Positions 40,112 through 49,196 of a stretch of 64,000 bases of DNA are shown here, one piece after another; the first letter of the stretch is position 1, and each line of letters opens with the position of its first letter. Under the pieces are notes generated by a model that was given only the letters and a program-made list of their open reading frames with translations, had not been told where the DNA came from and did not search any database. Position numbers and translations under genes: made by a program. The DNA is from Mesorhizobium sp. M2D.F.Ca.ET.226.01.1.1 (GTDB lineage Bacteria > Pseudomonadota > Alphaproteobacteria > Rhizobiales > Rhizobiaceae): NCBI RefSeq assembly GCF_004022705.2, contig NZ_RZOY02000010.1, positions 62,001 through 126,000 on the forward strand. The letters run 5' to 3'.

Positions 40112-40548
40112 CACCACACATCCCTTACTCGCGCCCCACGCGTACTTAACGAATTGCTAATCTATCCCTTTACCTTCCGTTCGGGAAGCCTATGCAAACG
40201 AAACCGAAATTAAGGTTATCGCCGGTCGCAATCTTATGCGGAACCGCCGCCAGGTGATCTCTCTTCCGCTCCCAACATATGTTAGTTTTATATGTTAGTT
40301 TTTTCTCTCGGGCCTGGCGCTGAAAGCCCGCGCCGCAACAGGGAAAGACAGCGCGCTGCTTGTCATCATTCAGATGACGGATGCGAAGACTTTCGGACAG
40401 AAAAAGAGAAGCGCCCGTCGCACGAATTTTCTCTATCCCTCAGCCGCCCCTGCTCGATCGCTAAGAGCTGCGTGGCGCGGGCATCTGGTCGCCGTGGCTT
40501 TCCTGGATCGCGACGCGGGAGGCGCATCGGCCCCCCCGCGTCGGTGCA
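40112..40548. other. Intergenic stretch with a 13-bp tandem repeat
   Basis: 437 bp without a convincing gene. The perfect tandem repeat ATATGTTAGTTTT lies at 40277-40289 and 40290-40302, in an AT-rich patch unlike its surroundings. Placement upstream of the coiled-coil gene (minus strand) would suit a promoter region, but function is unknown. Confidence 0.55.
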
Positions 40549-41058
40549 TCAACTCTTGATTTCGATGCGCTTGACTTGCGACTGCGCCTTCTCGCTCTTC
40601 GGTAAGGTCACAGTCAGCACGCCATTCCTGAAGCGCGCCTCCAGCTCGTCTTCCTTGACTTCGTAGCCGACCGGGATGCGGCGTTCGAAGCGGCCATAGT
40701 AGCGTTCTGAGAATTGCCTCTCTTGGTCATCCGTCTCGGAGCGCTTCTCGCCTCGCAACGTCAGCACGCCGTCGTCGAAGAGGACCTCGATGTCTTTCTG
40801 TTCGAGGCCGGGCACTTCGGCGGTCACCTTGATCTCCTTCTCTCCGTTGGAGATCTCGACGCTCGGCCAACCGGCGCCGAGGGCGGAGACACCGCCAAAA
40901 GACGGCAGCCGGCTGTCAAAGCCGCGGAAAACATCGTCGAACAGGCGGTTCACCTCACGATGCAGCGACAGGAACGGATCGCGTTCGCCGTCATGGAATA
41001 TGCTTGGAACCTGGTTGCCGTTGCTCCGGCCCCAGGGAATCAGATCACGGACACTCAT
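40549..41058 (-). CDS. Hsp20-family small heat-shock protein (second in operon)
   Basis: 169 residues from ATG 41058 with AAAGGAGG upstream. Alpha-crystallin domain: WPSVEISNGEKEIKVTAEVPGLEQKDIEVLFDDGVLTLRGEKR and the A-x-x-x-N-G-V-L-T motif ARFRNGVLTVTLPK; C-terminal I-x-I anchor IEIKS. A class C-type longer N-arm (DLIPWGRS, FLSLHREVNRLFDDVFRGF). ATP-independent holdase. Lies 78 bp after the first Hsp20 gene, with a large hairpin between. Confidence 0.93.
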   Translation of the reverse strand: MSVRDLIPWGRSNGNQVPSIFHDGERDPFLSLHREVNRLFDDVFRGFDSRLPSFGGVSALGAGWPSVEISNGEKEIKVTAEVPGLEQKDIEVLFDDGVLTLRGEKRSETDDQERQFSERYYGRFERRIPVGYEVKEDELEARFRNGVLTVTLPKSEKAQSQVKRIEIKS

Positions 41059-41086
41059 GGTTTCCTCCTTTCTGCTCATCGGTCTG

Positions 41087-41138
41087 AAAGGCTTCCTGAT
41101 GCGCCGGGCCATATGCCCGGCGCGACAGGGAGGCCTTT
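41087..41138 (-). other. Long intercistronic hairpin between the Hsp20 genes
   Basis: Inner perfect stem GCGCCGGGC (41101-41109) / GCCCGGCGC (41115-41123), extended outward by imperfect pairing to AAAGGC (41087-41092) / GCCTTT (41133-41138). It covers the stop codon of the first gene and ends 28 bp before the second start. No T-run, so mRNA processing or stabilisation is more likely than termination. Confidence 0.65.
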
Positions 41139-41613
41139 AGGCCGCGTGCTTCTCGGCTTCGATCTTCTTCGTCGCGTCTTTGGGCGTCGCCTTGTCGGCT
41201 GCGATCTCGATCCGGCGCGGTTTCATCTCTTCCGGAATTTCACGCTTCAGATCGATCGTCAGCAGGCCGTTCACCAGGCTGGCGCCGACGACCTTGACGT
41301 GGTCGGCAAGCTCGAAACGGCGCTGGAATGCGCGGCCGGCGATGCCTCGATGCAGGTACTCACCCTTATCCTCGCCGGCTTTCTGGCCCGAGACCATGAG
41401 CATGTTCTGCTCCTGGGTAATGGCCAGTTCGTCCTGCGCGAAGCCGGCCACCGCCATGCTGATGCGGTAGTCATCTTCCGAGGTCTTGGCGATGTCGTAG
41501 GGTGGCCAATTGTCGACAGTTTCGATCCGGCTCGCCGTTTCGAGCGCGTTCAACATTCGATCGAAACCGATGCTCGACCGGAACAGGGGACTGAAGTCAA
41601 AGTTGGTTCTCAT
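41137..41613 (-). CDS. Hsp20-family small heat-shock protein, IbpA/HspA type (first in operon)
   Basis: 158 residues from ATG 41613 with GGAGGA seven bases upstream. Class A rhizobial sHsp: MRTNFDFSPLFRSSIGFDRMLNAL, YDIAKTSEDDYRISMAVAGFAQDEL, then LVNGLLTIDLKREIPEEMKPRRIEIA. The ribosome site lies inside a ROSE-like thermosensor. Confidence 0.95.
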   Translation of the reverse strand: MRTNFDFSPLFRSSIGFDRMLNALETASRIETVDNWPPYDIAKTSEDDYRISMAVAGFAQDELAITQEQNMLMVSGQKAGEDKGEYLHRGIAGRAFQRRFELADHVKVVGASLVNGLLTIDLKREIPEEMKPRRIEIAADKATPKDATKKIEAEKHAA

Positions 41614-41735
41614 AGCTACATCCTCCATTGAGCAACATAGATACGAGGAGCGCCAAGGAAGCAGCGCTCCTTGACCTTGCCGGTCTCTCAAGACCCGGCA
41701 AAACCCATCTGGGAATTCAACGCCGGAACGTCAAG
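41614..41735 (-). promoter_or_regulatory. ROSE-like RNA thermometer with possible RpoH promoter
   Basis: On the minus strand the last segment is GTTGCT-caat-GGAGGA (41636-41621), the known ROSE arrangement in which TTGCT masks the ribosome site. Upstream are stems AGGAGCGC/GCGCTCCT (41646-41653 / 41664-41671) and TTGCCGGTCT/AGACCCGGCAA (41677-41701). CTTGAC (41735-41730) and CCCAGATGG (41713-41705), 16 bp apart, may be RpoH -35 and -10. Confidence 0.8.
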
Positions 41736-41848
41736 GCCCCGCCTCGAATTCGCCTTCAAAGCCTTGAAAAGTCACGCTTTTCGTCTGCATGCAGGAGGGC
41801 AAATGATGAAATGAAGGCGGCCGCACAACACGACCGCCTTGCTGATCC

Positions 41849-42127
41849 TCAATGGATCGCGATGACCCCGTCGACGGCCCGCCATTCCGAGGGCCTGATC
41901 AGCCGATGGTGGGCGACCCGGACGGAATGCAAGGCGCCTGCCAGCTCGCGTTGCCAAAAGCCCAGAAAGCCCCTCAGCGCGGGGAAATCCGGGGCGAGAT
42001 CATAGTCCTGCCAGACGTAGAGCTGGAGCAGGCTGGGATGGTCGGGCAGATGATAATGGATCTCGGCAGTGGTCAAGCCATAGCCTTTCATCTGCAAGCG
42101 GAATTCCCTGCTGACCGCGTTCGCCAT
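41849..42127 (-). CDS. usg: Usg family protein
   Basis: 92 residues. The signature MKGYGLTTAEIHYHLPDHPSLLQLYVWQDYDLAPDFPALRGFLGFWQRELAGALHSVRVAHHRL is a direct match to the Usg family, first seen upstream of trp genes in Caulobacter and common in rhizobia. Role unknown. It follows the gene at 42141 by 13 bp, so the two form one unit. Confidence 0.92.
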   Translation of the reverse strand: MANAVSREFRLQMKGYGLTTAEIHYHLPDHPSLLQLYVWQDYDLAPDFPALRGFLGFWQRELAGALHSVRVAHHRLIRPSEWRAVDGVIAIH

Positions 42128-42140
42128 CGCCTTCTGCGCC

Positions 42141-42488
42141 TCACGCGCTCAGCCGGTCGACCAGCTGCCGGTGGTCGTCATCGGCAGGGCCACTGGGCGG
42201 CGGGGCGAGCGCATCAAGCCGGCGCAGCGCATCCATGATGTCGTCGAAGGACACCGGCTGCCCGGTGCCCGGGGGCTGGCGCAGCGCCGGCATCGATTCC
42301 ACGGCGCAGGCGTCGGATGCCCAGGATGAAAGGATCGCCCGCTTTTCCCATGTGTCGAGCGAGCCGTCCTCCAGCACATCCCGCGGCTGCTGAAAATGGC
42401 TGGCCGGCGACAGCAGCCGGTCGAGCGAGAGGTCTGATATTTCGGGAGCTAGGGAAGGAATGATCGGCGAAAGCTTCTGTCGGTCCAT
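42141..42488 (-). CDS. Conserved hypothetical protein upstream of usg
   Basis: 115 residues from ATG 42488 with GGAGGACAG upstream. Soluble; LDRLLSPASHFQQPRDVLEDGSLDTWEKRAILSSWASDACAVESMPALR is reminiscent of rhizobial proteins seen beside usg or chaperone genes. No catalytic motif. Likely co-transcribed with usg. Confidence 0.7.
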   Translation of the reverse strand: MDRQKLSPIIPSLAPEISDLSLDRLLSPASHFQQPRDVLEDGSLDTWEKRAILSSWASDACAVESMPALRQPPGTGQPVSFDDIMDALRRLDALAPPPSGPADDDHRQLVDRLSA

Positions 42489-42640
42489 TTCTGTCCTCCG
42501 TGTCCAAAAACTCCTTGTTTCGGGTTCAATTTCTCGGCGGACCCGGCGCTGCCGGGCGCCGATAATCTTGTTCAGCTCAATCGCGGATTCAAGCCTTTCC
42601 TTCATCGGCGCGATCGAATTTACCGCATGTTTTCAGCGCG

Positions 42641-42667
42641 CTAGCACTCAGCCGCCGAGAGTGCCAA
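42641..42667. promoter_or_regulatory. CIRCE element (HrcA operator)
   Basis: CTAGCACTC-(nine bases AGCCGCCGA)-GAGTGCCAA, nearly the consensus TTAGCACTC-N9-GAGTGCTAA. It lies 150 bp upstream of groES and 150 bp from the divergent gene at 42488. HrcA would repress groESL through it. Confidence 0.93.
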
Positions 42668-42817
42668 AATTTTTGCGGCACCCCCTTGAAAGTAGAAGAA
42701 GGCAAAATTAGTTCCACATGCGCGCGACGCCGAAAGGGTCGCGCGAGCCCCGCTCCGGTCCTGCCGGCCCGGAGCGGAGGAACCTCTCGCAATCTGTTTG
42801 TCCTGAAGGAGAACGAT

Positions 42818-43132
42818 ATGACGTTCCGTCCATTGCATGACCGTGTACTCGTCCGCCGCATCGAGGCCGAAGAGAAGACGGCTGGCGGCATCATCATCCC
42901 CGACACTGCCAAGGAGAAGCCGCAGGAAGGCGAAGTCATCGCCGTCGGCCCGGGCGCCCGTGACGAGAGTGGCAAGCTCGTGCCCCTCGACGTGAAGGTC
43001 GGCGACCGAATCCTGTTCGGCAAGTGGTCAGGTACAGAGATCAAGCTCAACGGCAAGGATCTGCTCATCATGAAGGAAAGCGATGTGATGGGCGTGATCG
43101 AGCAGGCCGCGACGCTGGAGAAAGCCGCCTGA
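42818..43132 (+). CDS. groES: Co-chaperonin GroES
   Basis: 104 residues from ATG 42818 with AAGGAG upstream. FRPLHDRVLVRRIEAEEKTAGGIIIPDTAKEKPQEGEVIAVGPG is the conserved start including the mobile loop; ends GKDLLIMKESDVMGVIEQ. Caps GroEL. CIRCE upstream indicates HrcA control. Followed by groEL after 61 bp. Confidence 0.98.
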   Translation: MTFRPLHDRVLVRRIEAEEKTAGGIIIPDTAKEKPQEGEVIAVGPGARDESGKLVPLDVKVGDRILFGKWSGTEIKLNGKDLLIMKESDVMGVIEQAATLEKAA

Positions 43133-43193
43133 CCGGGGGCTTCGACCGAACCGCAACCAGTCAATGAAAACTGCCTAAACAAGGAGTGATCCA

Positions 43194-44822
<1,629 letters not shown>

Positions 44823-44835
44823 GAGGCTGACAGGA

Positions 44836-44866
44836 GCCCGCTTCCGGTAGCGGGAGCGGGCCTTTC
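44836..44866 (+). terminator. Terminator after groEL
   Basis: GCCCGCTTCC-ggta-GCGGGAGCGGGC followed by CTTTC, 14 bp after the groEL stop. One mismatch in the stem; short T-run. Confidence 0.7.
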
Positions 44867-44888
44867 ACCAGAACTATGGGAGGCCGTC

Positions 44889-45110
44889 ATGAACATGATG
44901 AGCGGGGATGGCTCGATTCCCGCGCCGACGCATCCGGCAAGCGAATTCCTCGCCTATGAAGGCGAATGCCGGAGCGCGCTGAAGCCGCTGCTGGCAGGCC
45001 TGCTCGACGCGGCCGAATCCGCCGGATGGAACCGGCGGACCGTCGCCTCGACGCTGATGTTCCTTGCTGCACAGCAGGTGTCGACCACCGAAACATCGGC
45101 GCGAAGCTGA
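44889..45110 (+). CDS. Small hypothetical protein downstream of groEL
   Basis: 73 residues from ATG 44889 behind GGGAGGCCGTC. Helical (ASEFLAYEGECRSALKPLLAGLLDAAESAGWNRRTVASTLMFLAAQ). No family recognised. It may be read through from groESL if the terminator before it is leaky. Confidence 0.65.
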   Translation: MNMMSGDGSIPAPTHPASEFLAYEGECRSALKPLLAGLLDAAESAGWNRRTVASTLMFLAAQQVSTTETSARS

Positions 45111-45118
45111 GCGAAATG

Positions 45119-45141
45119 GACCCCGCCCCCGCGGCGGGGTC
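45119..45141 (+). terminator. GC-rich hairpin
   Basis: GACCCCGCC (45119-45127), loop CCCGC, GGCGGGGTC (45133-45141), eight bases after the stop at 45110. No T-run follows, so its effect on transcription is uncertain. Confidence 0.5.
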
Positions 45142-45179
45142 GTCCGATTTGGATGCCAGCGAAGGGAATTGCGATTGCC

Positions 45180-45575
45180 ATGATTGCAGGACGTTTGCGG
45201 GAATGCCTGAGAGCATTGCGGTGGGAAGCCGCCGACCTTGCGCAGGAGCTTGGCTGTTCCAGGAACGATGCGACGCGTTGGATCGAGGGGCGCGCGCCGG
45301 TGCCGCTGGCGGTCGCCGCCTGGCTCGAGGCCCTGGCCAAGGCGCATAGCGCGCTGCCGCCGCCGCGCCTGAACCAGCAGAGCTCAGCGACGCACACCAC
45401 GCCGGCGGGCCCGGTCAATTTGCAGGCCTTCACCGGCATAGGCCAATCGCGGCCGCACGGCGTCGTCCTGCAACCGCCCTACCCGCGCCGGCATGCGCTC
45501 GCGACCGGCCTTCGCCCGAGCTCGATAGGCATCCGCCCGAAAGAGGGTTCAGACCATGAGCCACGACCGCTTTGA
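45180..45575 (+). CDS. Helix-turn-helix protein with disordered tail
   Basis: 131 residues. I prefer ATG 45180; ATG 45153 is also in frame. The N-terminal XRE-like HTH reads RLRECLRALRWEAADLAQELGCSRNDATRWIEGRAPVPLAVAAWLEALA, a pattern seen in many rhizobial small regulators. The last 60 residues are Pro/His-rich and likely unstructured. It overlaps the following DUF982 gene by 20 bp. Confidence 0.7.
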   Translation: MIAGRLRECLRALRWEAADLAQELGCSRNDATRWIEGRAPVPLAVAAWLEALAKAHSALPPPRLNQQSSATHTTPAGPVNLQAFTGIGQSRPHGVVLQPPYPRRHALATGLRPSSIGIRPKEGSDHEPRPL

Positions 45576-45858
45576 AGAGCCGATCACTGTGCTCGTCGGC
45601 ATGGGCCTGCCGGTGCAGCTGGAGACCGTAGCGGAAGCCTATGCCCTGCTGCAGGATTGGCCGGCTGCGAGCAGGAGCAGCGCACATGCGATCGCGCTCA
45701 ACGCCTGCAAAGCCGGCATTGCCGGCGAGGTCGACGCGGAAACGGTGCGGGCAACCCTTGTTGCCTTCGCCCGCCGCCACGATATTCTGGCGCCGGACAT
45801 GGTTTCGCTGGCGCCCGCAGCGCTGGCAGGGCGTGCGTCCACAAGCAACAATGACTGA
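45556..45858 (+). CDS. DUF982 family protein
   Basis: 100 residues. Matches the rhizobial DUF982 pattern: FEEPITVLVGMGLPVQLETVAEAYALLQDWPAASRSSAHAIALNACKAGIAGEVDAETVRATLVAFARRHDILA. Role unknown; such genes are often repeated in rhizobial genomes. Sits between the HTH gene and htpG. Confidence 0.88.
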   Translation: MSHDRFEEPITVLVGMGLPVQLETVAEAYALLQDWPAASRSSAHAIALNACKAGIAGEVDAETVRATLVAFARRHDILAPDMVSLAPAALAGRASTSNND

Positions 45859-45917
45859 AGATTTGAAAACCGGCGCGTGCTGGCGCGGCGGGCAAACGAC
45901 CAACCCAGGAATTCTGA

Positions 45918-47810
45918 ATGACGATGGACACCAAGGCGACGGAAACCAGGACATTCGAGGCGGACGTCTCGCGGCTGCTGCATATGATGGTGCATTCGGT
46001 CTATTCGGACCGAGACGTTTTCCTGCGCGAGCTGATCTCCAACGCGGCCGATGCCTGCGAGAAGCTGCGCTTCGAGGCGGTCAGCCGGCCCGAGCTTCTG
46101 GGCGACGATCCGAAGCCGCGCATCACGATTGCCGCCGATCCTGACAACAGGCAGCTTTCCGTCGCGGACAATGGCATCGGCATGAGCCGCGACGAGATGG
46201 CCGAGGCGCTGGGCACGATCGCGCGCTCCGGCACGCGCGCCTTCCTGGAGCGCGTCGAGGCCGGCAAGGCGGCGGAGGACACGCAGCTCATCGGTCAGTT
46301 CGGCGTCGGCTTCTACTCGGCCTTCATGGTCGCCGACCGGGTCGACGTCATCAGCCGCCAAGCCGGCAGCGACGAGGCCTTCCGCTGGTCGTCCGACGGC
46401 AAGGGCACCTATGAAATCGCGCCGGCGCCGCTCGAGGCGGCGCCCAGACGCGGCACGCGCGTGGTGCTGCATCTGATGGAAGACGCCTCTTCCTACACCA
46501 CGCCTTACCGGCTGGAAGGGCTGGCGAAATCGCAGTCGGGCCATGTGCCGGTGCCGATCACGCTCGTCGAAAAACCCGACGCGGAGCCGCGCGACATCGC
46601 CGACGGCACGGCGCTCTGGGTGCGGCAAAAGAGCGAGATCAAGCCGGAGGAATACACCGACTTCTACCGCAGCATTGCCGGCCAGTATGACGAGCCCGCC
46701 TCGACCATCCATTTCCGTGCCGAGGGCCGGCAGGAATACAGCGTGCTTGCCTTCGTGCCCGGATCGCGGCCGTTCGACCTGTTCGACCAGGACCGCAAGG
46801 GCCGCATGAAGCTCTATGTGCGGCGCGTCTTCATCACCGACGATGCCGATCTCCTGCCGCGCTACCTGCGCTTCGTGCGGGGCCTGATCGATTCCGCCGA
46901 CCTGCCGCTCAATGTCTCGCGCGAGATGATTCAGGAAAGCCCGCTGCTCGCATCGATCCGCAAGGGCGTGACCAACCGCGTGTTGGGCGACCTTGCCAAA
47001 ACGGCCGAAAACGACGCGGAAGCCTATGCGAAGATCTGGGAGAATTTCGGCGTCGTCCTCAAGGAAGGCCTCTATGAGGATTATGAGCGGCGCGAGCAGT
47101 TGCTGAAGCTTGCCCGCTTCCGTTCGACGACCTCCGGCGAAGGCGGGCGCAGCCTTGCCGACTACGTCGGAGCGATGAAGGAAGGCCAGAAGGCGATCTT
47201 CTTCATGGCCGGCGACGACCGCGCCCGGCTGGAAGCCTCGCCGCAGCTCGAAGGTTTTCGCGCGCGCGGCATCGAGGTGCTGCTCTTGACCGATCCGGTC
47301 GACACTTTCTGGGTGACGATGGCGCCGGAGTTTGACGGCAAGCCGTTCAAGTCGGTGACGCAGGGCGCGGCGGAGCTTGCCGACATTCCGCTGCCCGAGG
47401 ACGCGGCGAAGCCCAAGGGCGAGACGTCATCGGATATCGCGACATTCCTTGCCTTCGTGAAGACGACGCTTGGCGAGGAGGTGTCGGACGTGAAGGCCTC
47501 CGACCGGCTGACCGAAAGCGCCGTCTGCCTCGTCGCGCCCGAGCATGGCCCCGACCGCCAGTTCGAGCGCCTGCTCAACGCCGCCGGCCGGCTCGACAAG
47601 GCCGCCAAGCCGATCCTCGAGATCAACCCGCGCCATGAGCGCGTCGCGGCGCTGGCAAAACTCGGCGACGACGATAAGGCGTTCAAGGAAGACGCCGCGC
47701 ATCTGCTCTATGACGAAGCGCGCGTGCTCGACGGCGACAAGCCGGCCGACGCGAAGGCGTTCTCAGCGCGCCTGGCACGGCTGATCGACCGCGGCTTGGC
47801 CAAGGGGTGA
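45918..47810 (+). CDS. htpG: Molecular chaperone HtpG (Hsp90)
   Basis: 630 residues, full length. GHKL ATPase start FEADVSRLLHMMVHSVYSDRDVFLRELISNAADACEKLR, ADNGIGMSRDEM, GQFGVGFYSAFMVADRV; middle domain RRVFITDDADLLPRYLRFVRGLIDSADLPLNVSREMIQES; C-terminal dimerisation domain. ATP-dependent cytoplasmic chaperone. Completes the chaperone island. Confidence 0.97.
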   Translation: MTMDTKATETRTFEADVSRLLHMMVHSVYSDRDVFLRELISNAADACEKLRFEAVSRPELLGDDPKPRITIAADPDNRQLSVADNGIGMSRDEMAEALGTIARSGTRAFLERVEAGKAAEDTQLIGQFGVGFYSAFMVADRVDVISRQAGSDEAFRWSSDGKGTYEIAPAPLEAAPRRGTRVVLHLMEDASSYTTPYRLEGLAKSQSGHVPVPITLVEKPDAEPRDIADGTALWVRQKSEIKPEEYTDFYRSIAGQYDEPASTIHFRAEGRQEYSVLAFVPGSRPFDLFDQDRKGRMKLYVRRVFITDDADLLPRYLRFVRGLIDSADLPLNVSREMIQESPLLASIRKGVTNRVLGDLAKTAENDAEAYAKIWENFGVVLKEGLYEDYERREQLLKLARFRSTTSGEGGRSLADYVGAMKEGQKAIFFMAGDDRARLEASPQLEGFRARGIEVLLLTDPVDTFWVTMAPEFDGKPFKSVTQGAAELADIPLPEDAAKPKGETSSDIATFLAFVKTTLGEEVSDVKASDRLTESAVCLVAPEHGPDRQFERLLNAAGRLDKAAKPILEINPRHERVAALAKLGDDDKAFKEDAAHLLYDEARVLDGDKPADAKAFSARLARLIDRGLAKG

Positions 47811-48059
47811 GGCCCGGCGCGTGCGCCGCCCGCCAGCGTCCAGCTGGAACTGGAGGCTGGCACATTTGCGACAGCCCGCTAAGCTGTACCGTAGTGTTGC
47901 TGGCAGGACCGCCAAGGCGCCCCTTGTGGAACGCTCGGCGCCCAGGACCGGGACGAACAGGACCGGATGATGGGAGCCCACCACGCGGCGCAGCTTGCCT
48001 GGTTCAAGAGCTTTGTGACCAAGCTGTTCGGATAAGGCGCTTTTGGTGGGAATTCGCGC

Positions 48060-49187
48060 ATGAACGTAGACGGCAACTGTGATCCGCGTTTTGCCGGCGT
48101 GCGCGATGCATTTGCCTGGAGTTTCGCCCAGGGCCTCGAGCATGGCGGCGGCGTCTCGGTCGTGGTCGAGGGCCGGACCGTGGTCGATCTCTGGGGCGGC
48201 CACGCCGATGCCGCCCGCACCCGGCCGTGGCGGCGTGACACGCTGATCAATGTCTGGTCTTCGACCAAGGGCGTCGTGGCGCTGGCGATCGCCATGCTGG
48301 TGGAGCGTGGCAAGCTGGACTATGCCGCGCCGGTCGCGCGCTACTGGCCGGAATTCGCGGCCGGCGGCAAGGAGAGGATCACACTCGACCAGGTGATGTC
48401 GCACCAGTCCGGGCTGAACGGCCTCGCCGTGTCGATGGACGAGGCAGGCCTGCTCGGCTGGACGCCCTATACGGATGCGCTTGCCGCCATGCCGCCGCTT
48501 TGGGACCCCGGCAGCCGCTGCGTCTACCACGCGCTCAGCTACGGCCATCTCGCCGGCGAAGTGCTGCGGCGCGTCGACGGGCGCAGCGTCGGCCGCTTCG
48601 TCGCGGAAGAGATCGCTGGCCCGATTGGAGCCGATTTCCACATCGGCCTGCCGGAGCCAGAGGATTCGCGCGTCGCCGAGATGATCGAAGGCCCGAAGAC
48701 GTCGGACTGGGTCGAATTCGTGCGCGCCTCTCCATTCCCCCAGGCGTGCGACAACCCGGCGCCCCGCGCCCTGGCGCCGAACGACCGCGCCTGGCGCGCC
48801 GCCGAGGTGCCGGGCGGCAACGGCCAATCCACAGCGCATGCGCTGGCGCGCATCTATGGCATGATGGCGACGGGCGGGGCCTTTGAAGGCACGCCGCTGA
48901 TCGGCCGCGCGGCGATCGAAGAGGCCACGAGGCCGCGCTTTCGCGGCATGGACGACAGCTTCGCGCTGCCGGCCGCCTTCGCCGCGGGCTATCAGATCGA
49001 GGACCCTGTCTATGGCGGCCGCGCCTCGCCGCAGACCTTCGGCCACACCGGCTGGGGCGGCGCCGTCGGCTTTGCCGATCCCGGCGCCGCCGTCGGGTTC
49101 GGCTACGTCACCAACCGCATGCTGGGCTTCGACGACCTGGACCCGCGCCGCAAGGCCCTGATCGACGCCGTCTACGACGCGCTCTGA
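48060..49187 (+). CDS. Serine esterase, beta-lactamase family (EstB-like)
   Basis: 375 residues without signal peptide. S67-x-x-K70 (WSSTKG) is the nucleophile motif; the second motif is Tyr-based in CVYHALSYGHLAGEV and the third GHTGWGG. This layout suits family VIII carboxylesterases. Substrate unknown. The preceding 250 bp contain no gene I can support. Confidence 0.88.
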   Translation: MNVDGNCDPRFAGVRDAFAWSFAQGLEHGGGVSVVVEGRTVVDLWGGHADAARTRPWRRDTLINVWSSTKGVVALAIAMLVERGKLDYAAPVARYWPEFAAGGKERITLDQVMSHQSGLNGLAVSMDEAGLLGWTPYTDALAAMPPLWDPGSRCVYHALSYGHLAGEVLRRVDGRSVGRFVAEEIAGPIGADFHIGLPEPEDSRVAEMIEGPKTSDWVEFVRASPFPQACDNPAPRALAPNDRAWRAAEVPGGNGQSTAHALARIYGMMATGGAFEGTPLIGRAAIEEATRPRFRGMDDSFALPAAFAAGYQIEDPVYGGRASPQTFGHTGWGGAVGFADPGAAVGFGYVTNRMLGFDDLDPRRKALIDAVYDAL

Positions 49188-49196
49188 ATAAGACCC

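Noticed and set aside
47967..48035. 22-codon frame starting MMGAHHAAQL before the esterase gene
   Set aside because: No clear ribosome site or hydrophobic helix and nothing to set it apart from chance; left unannotated.
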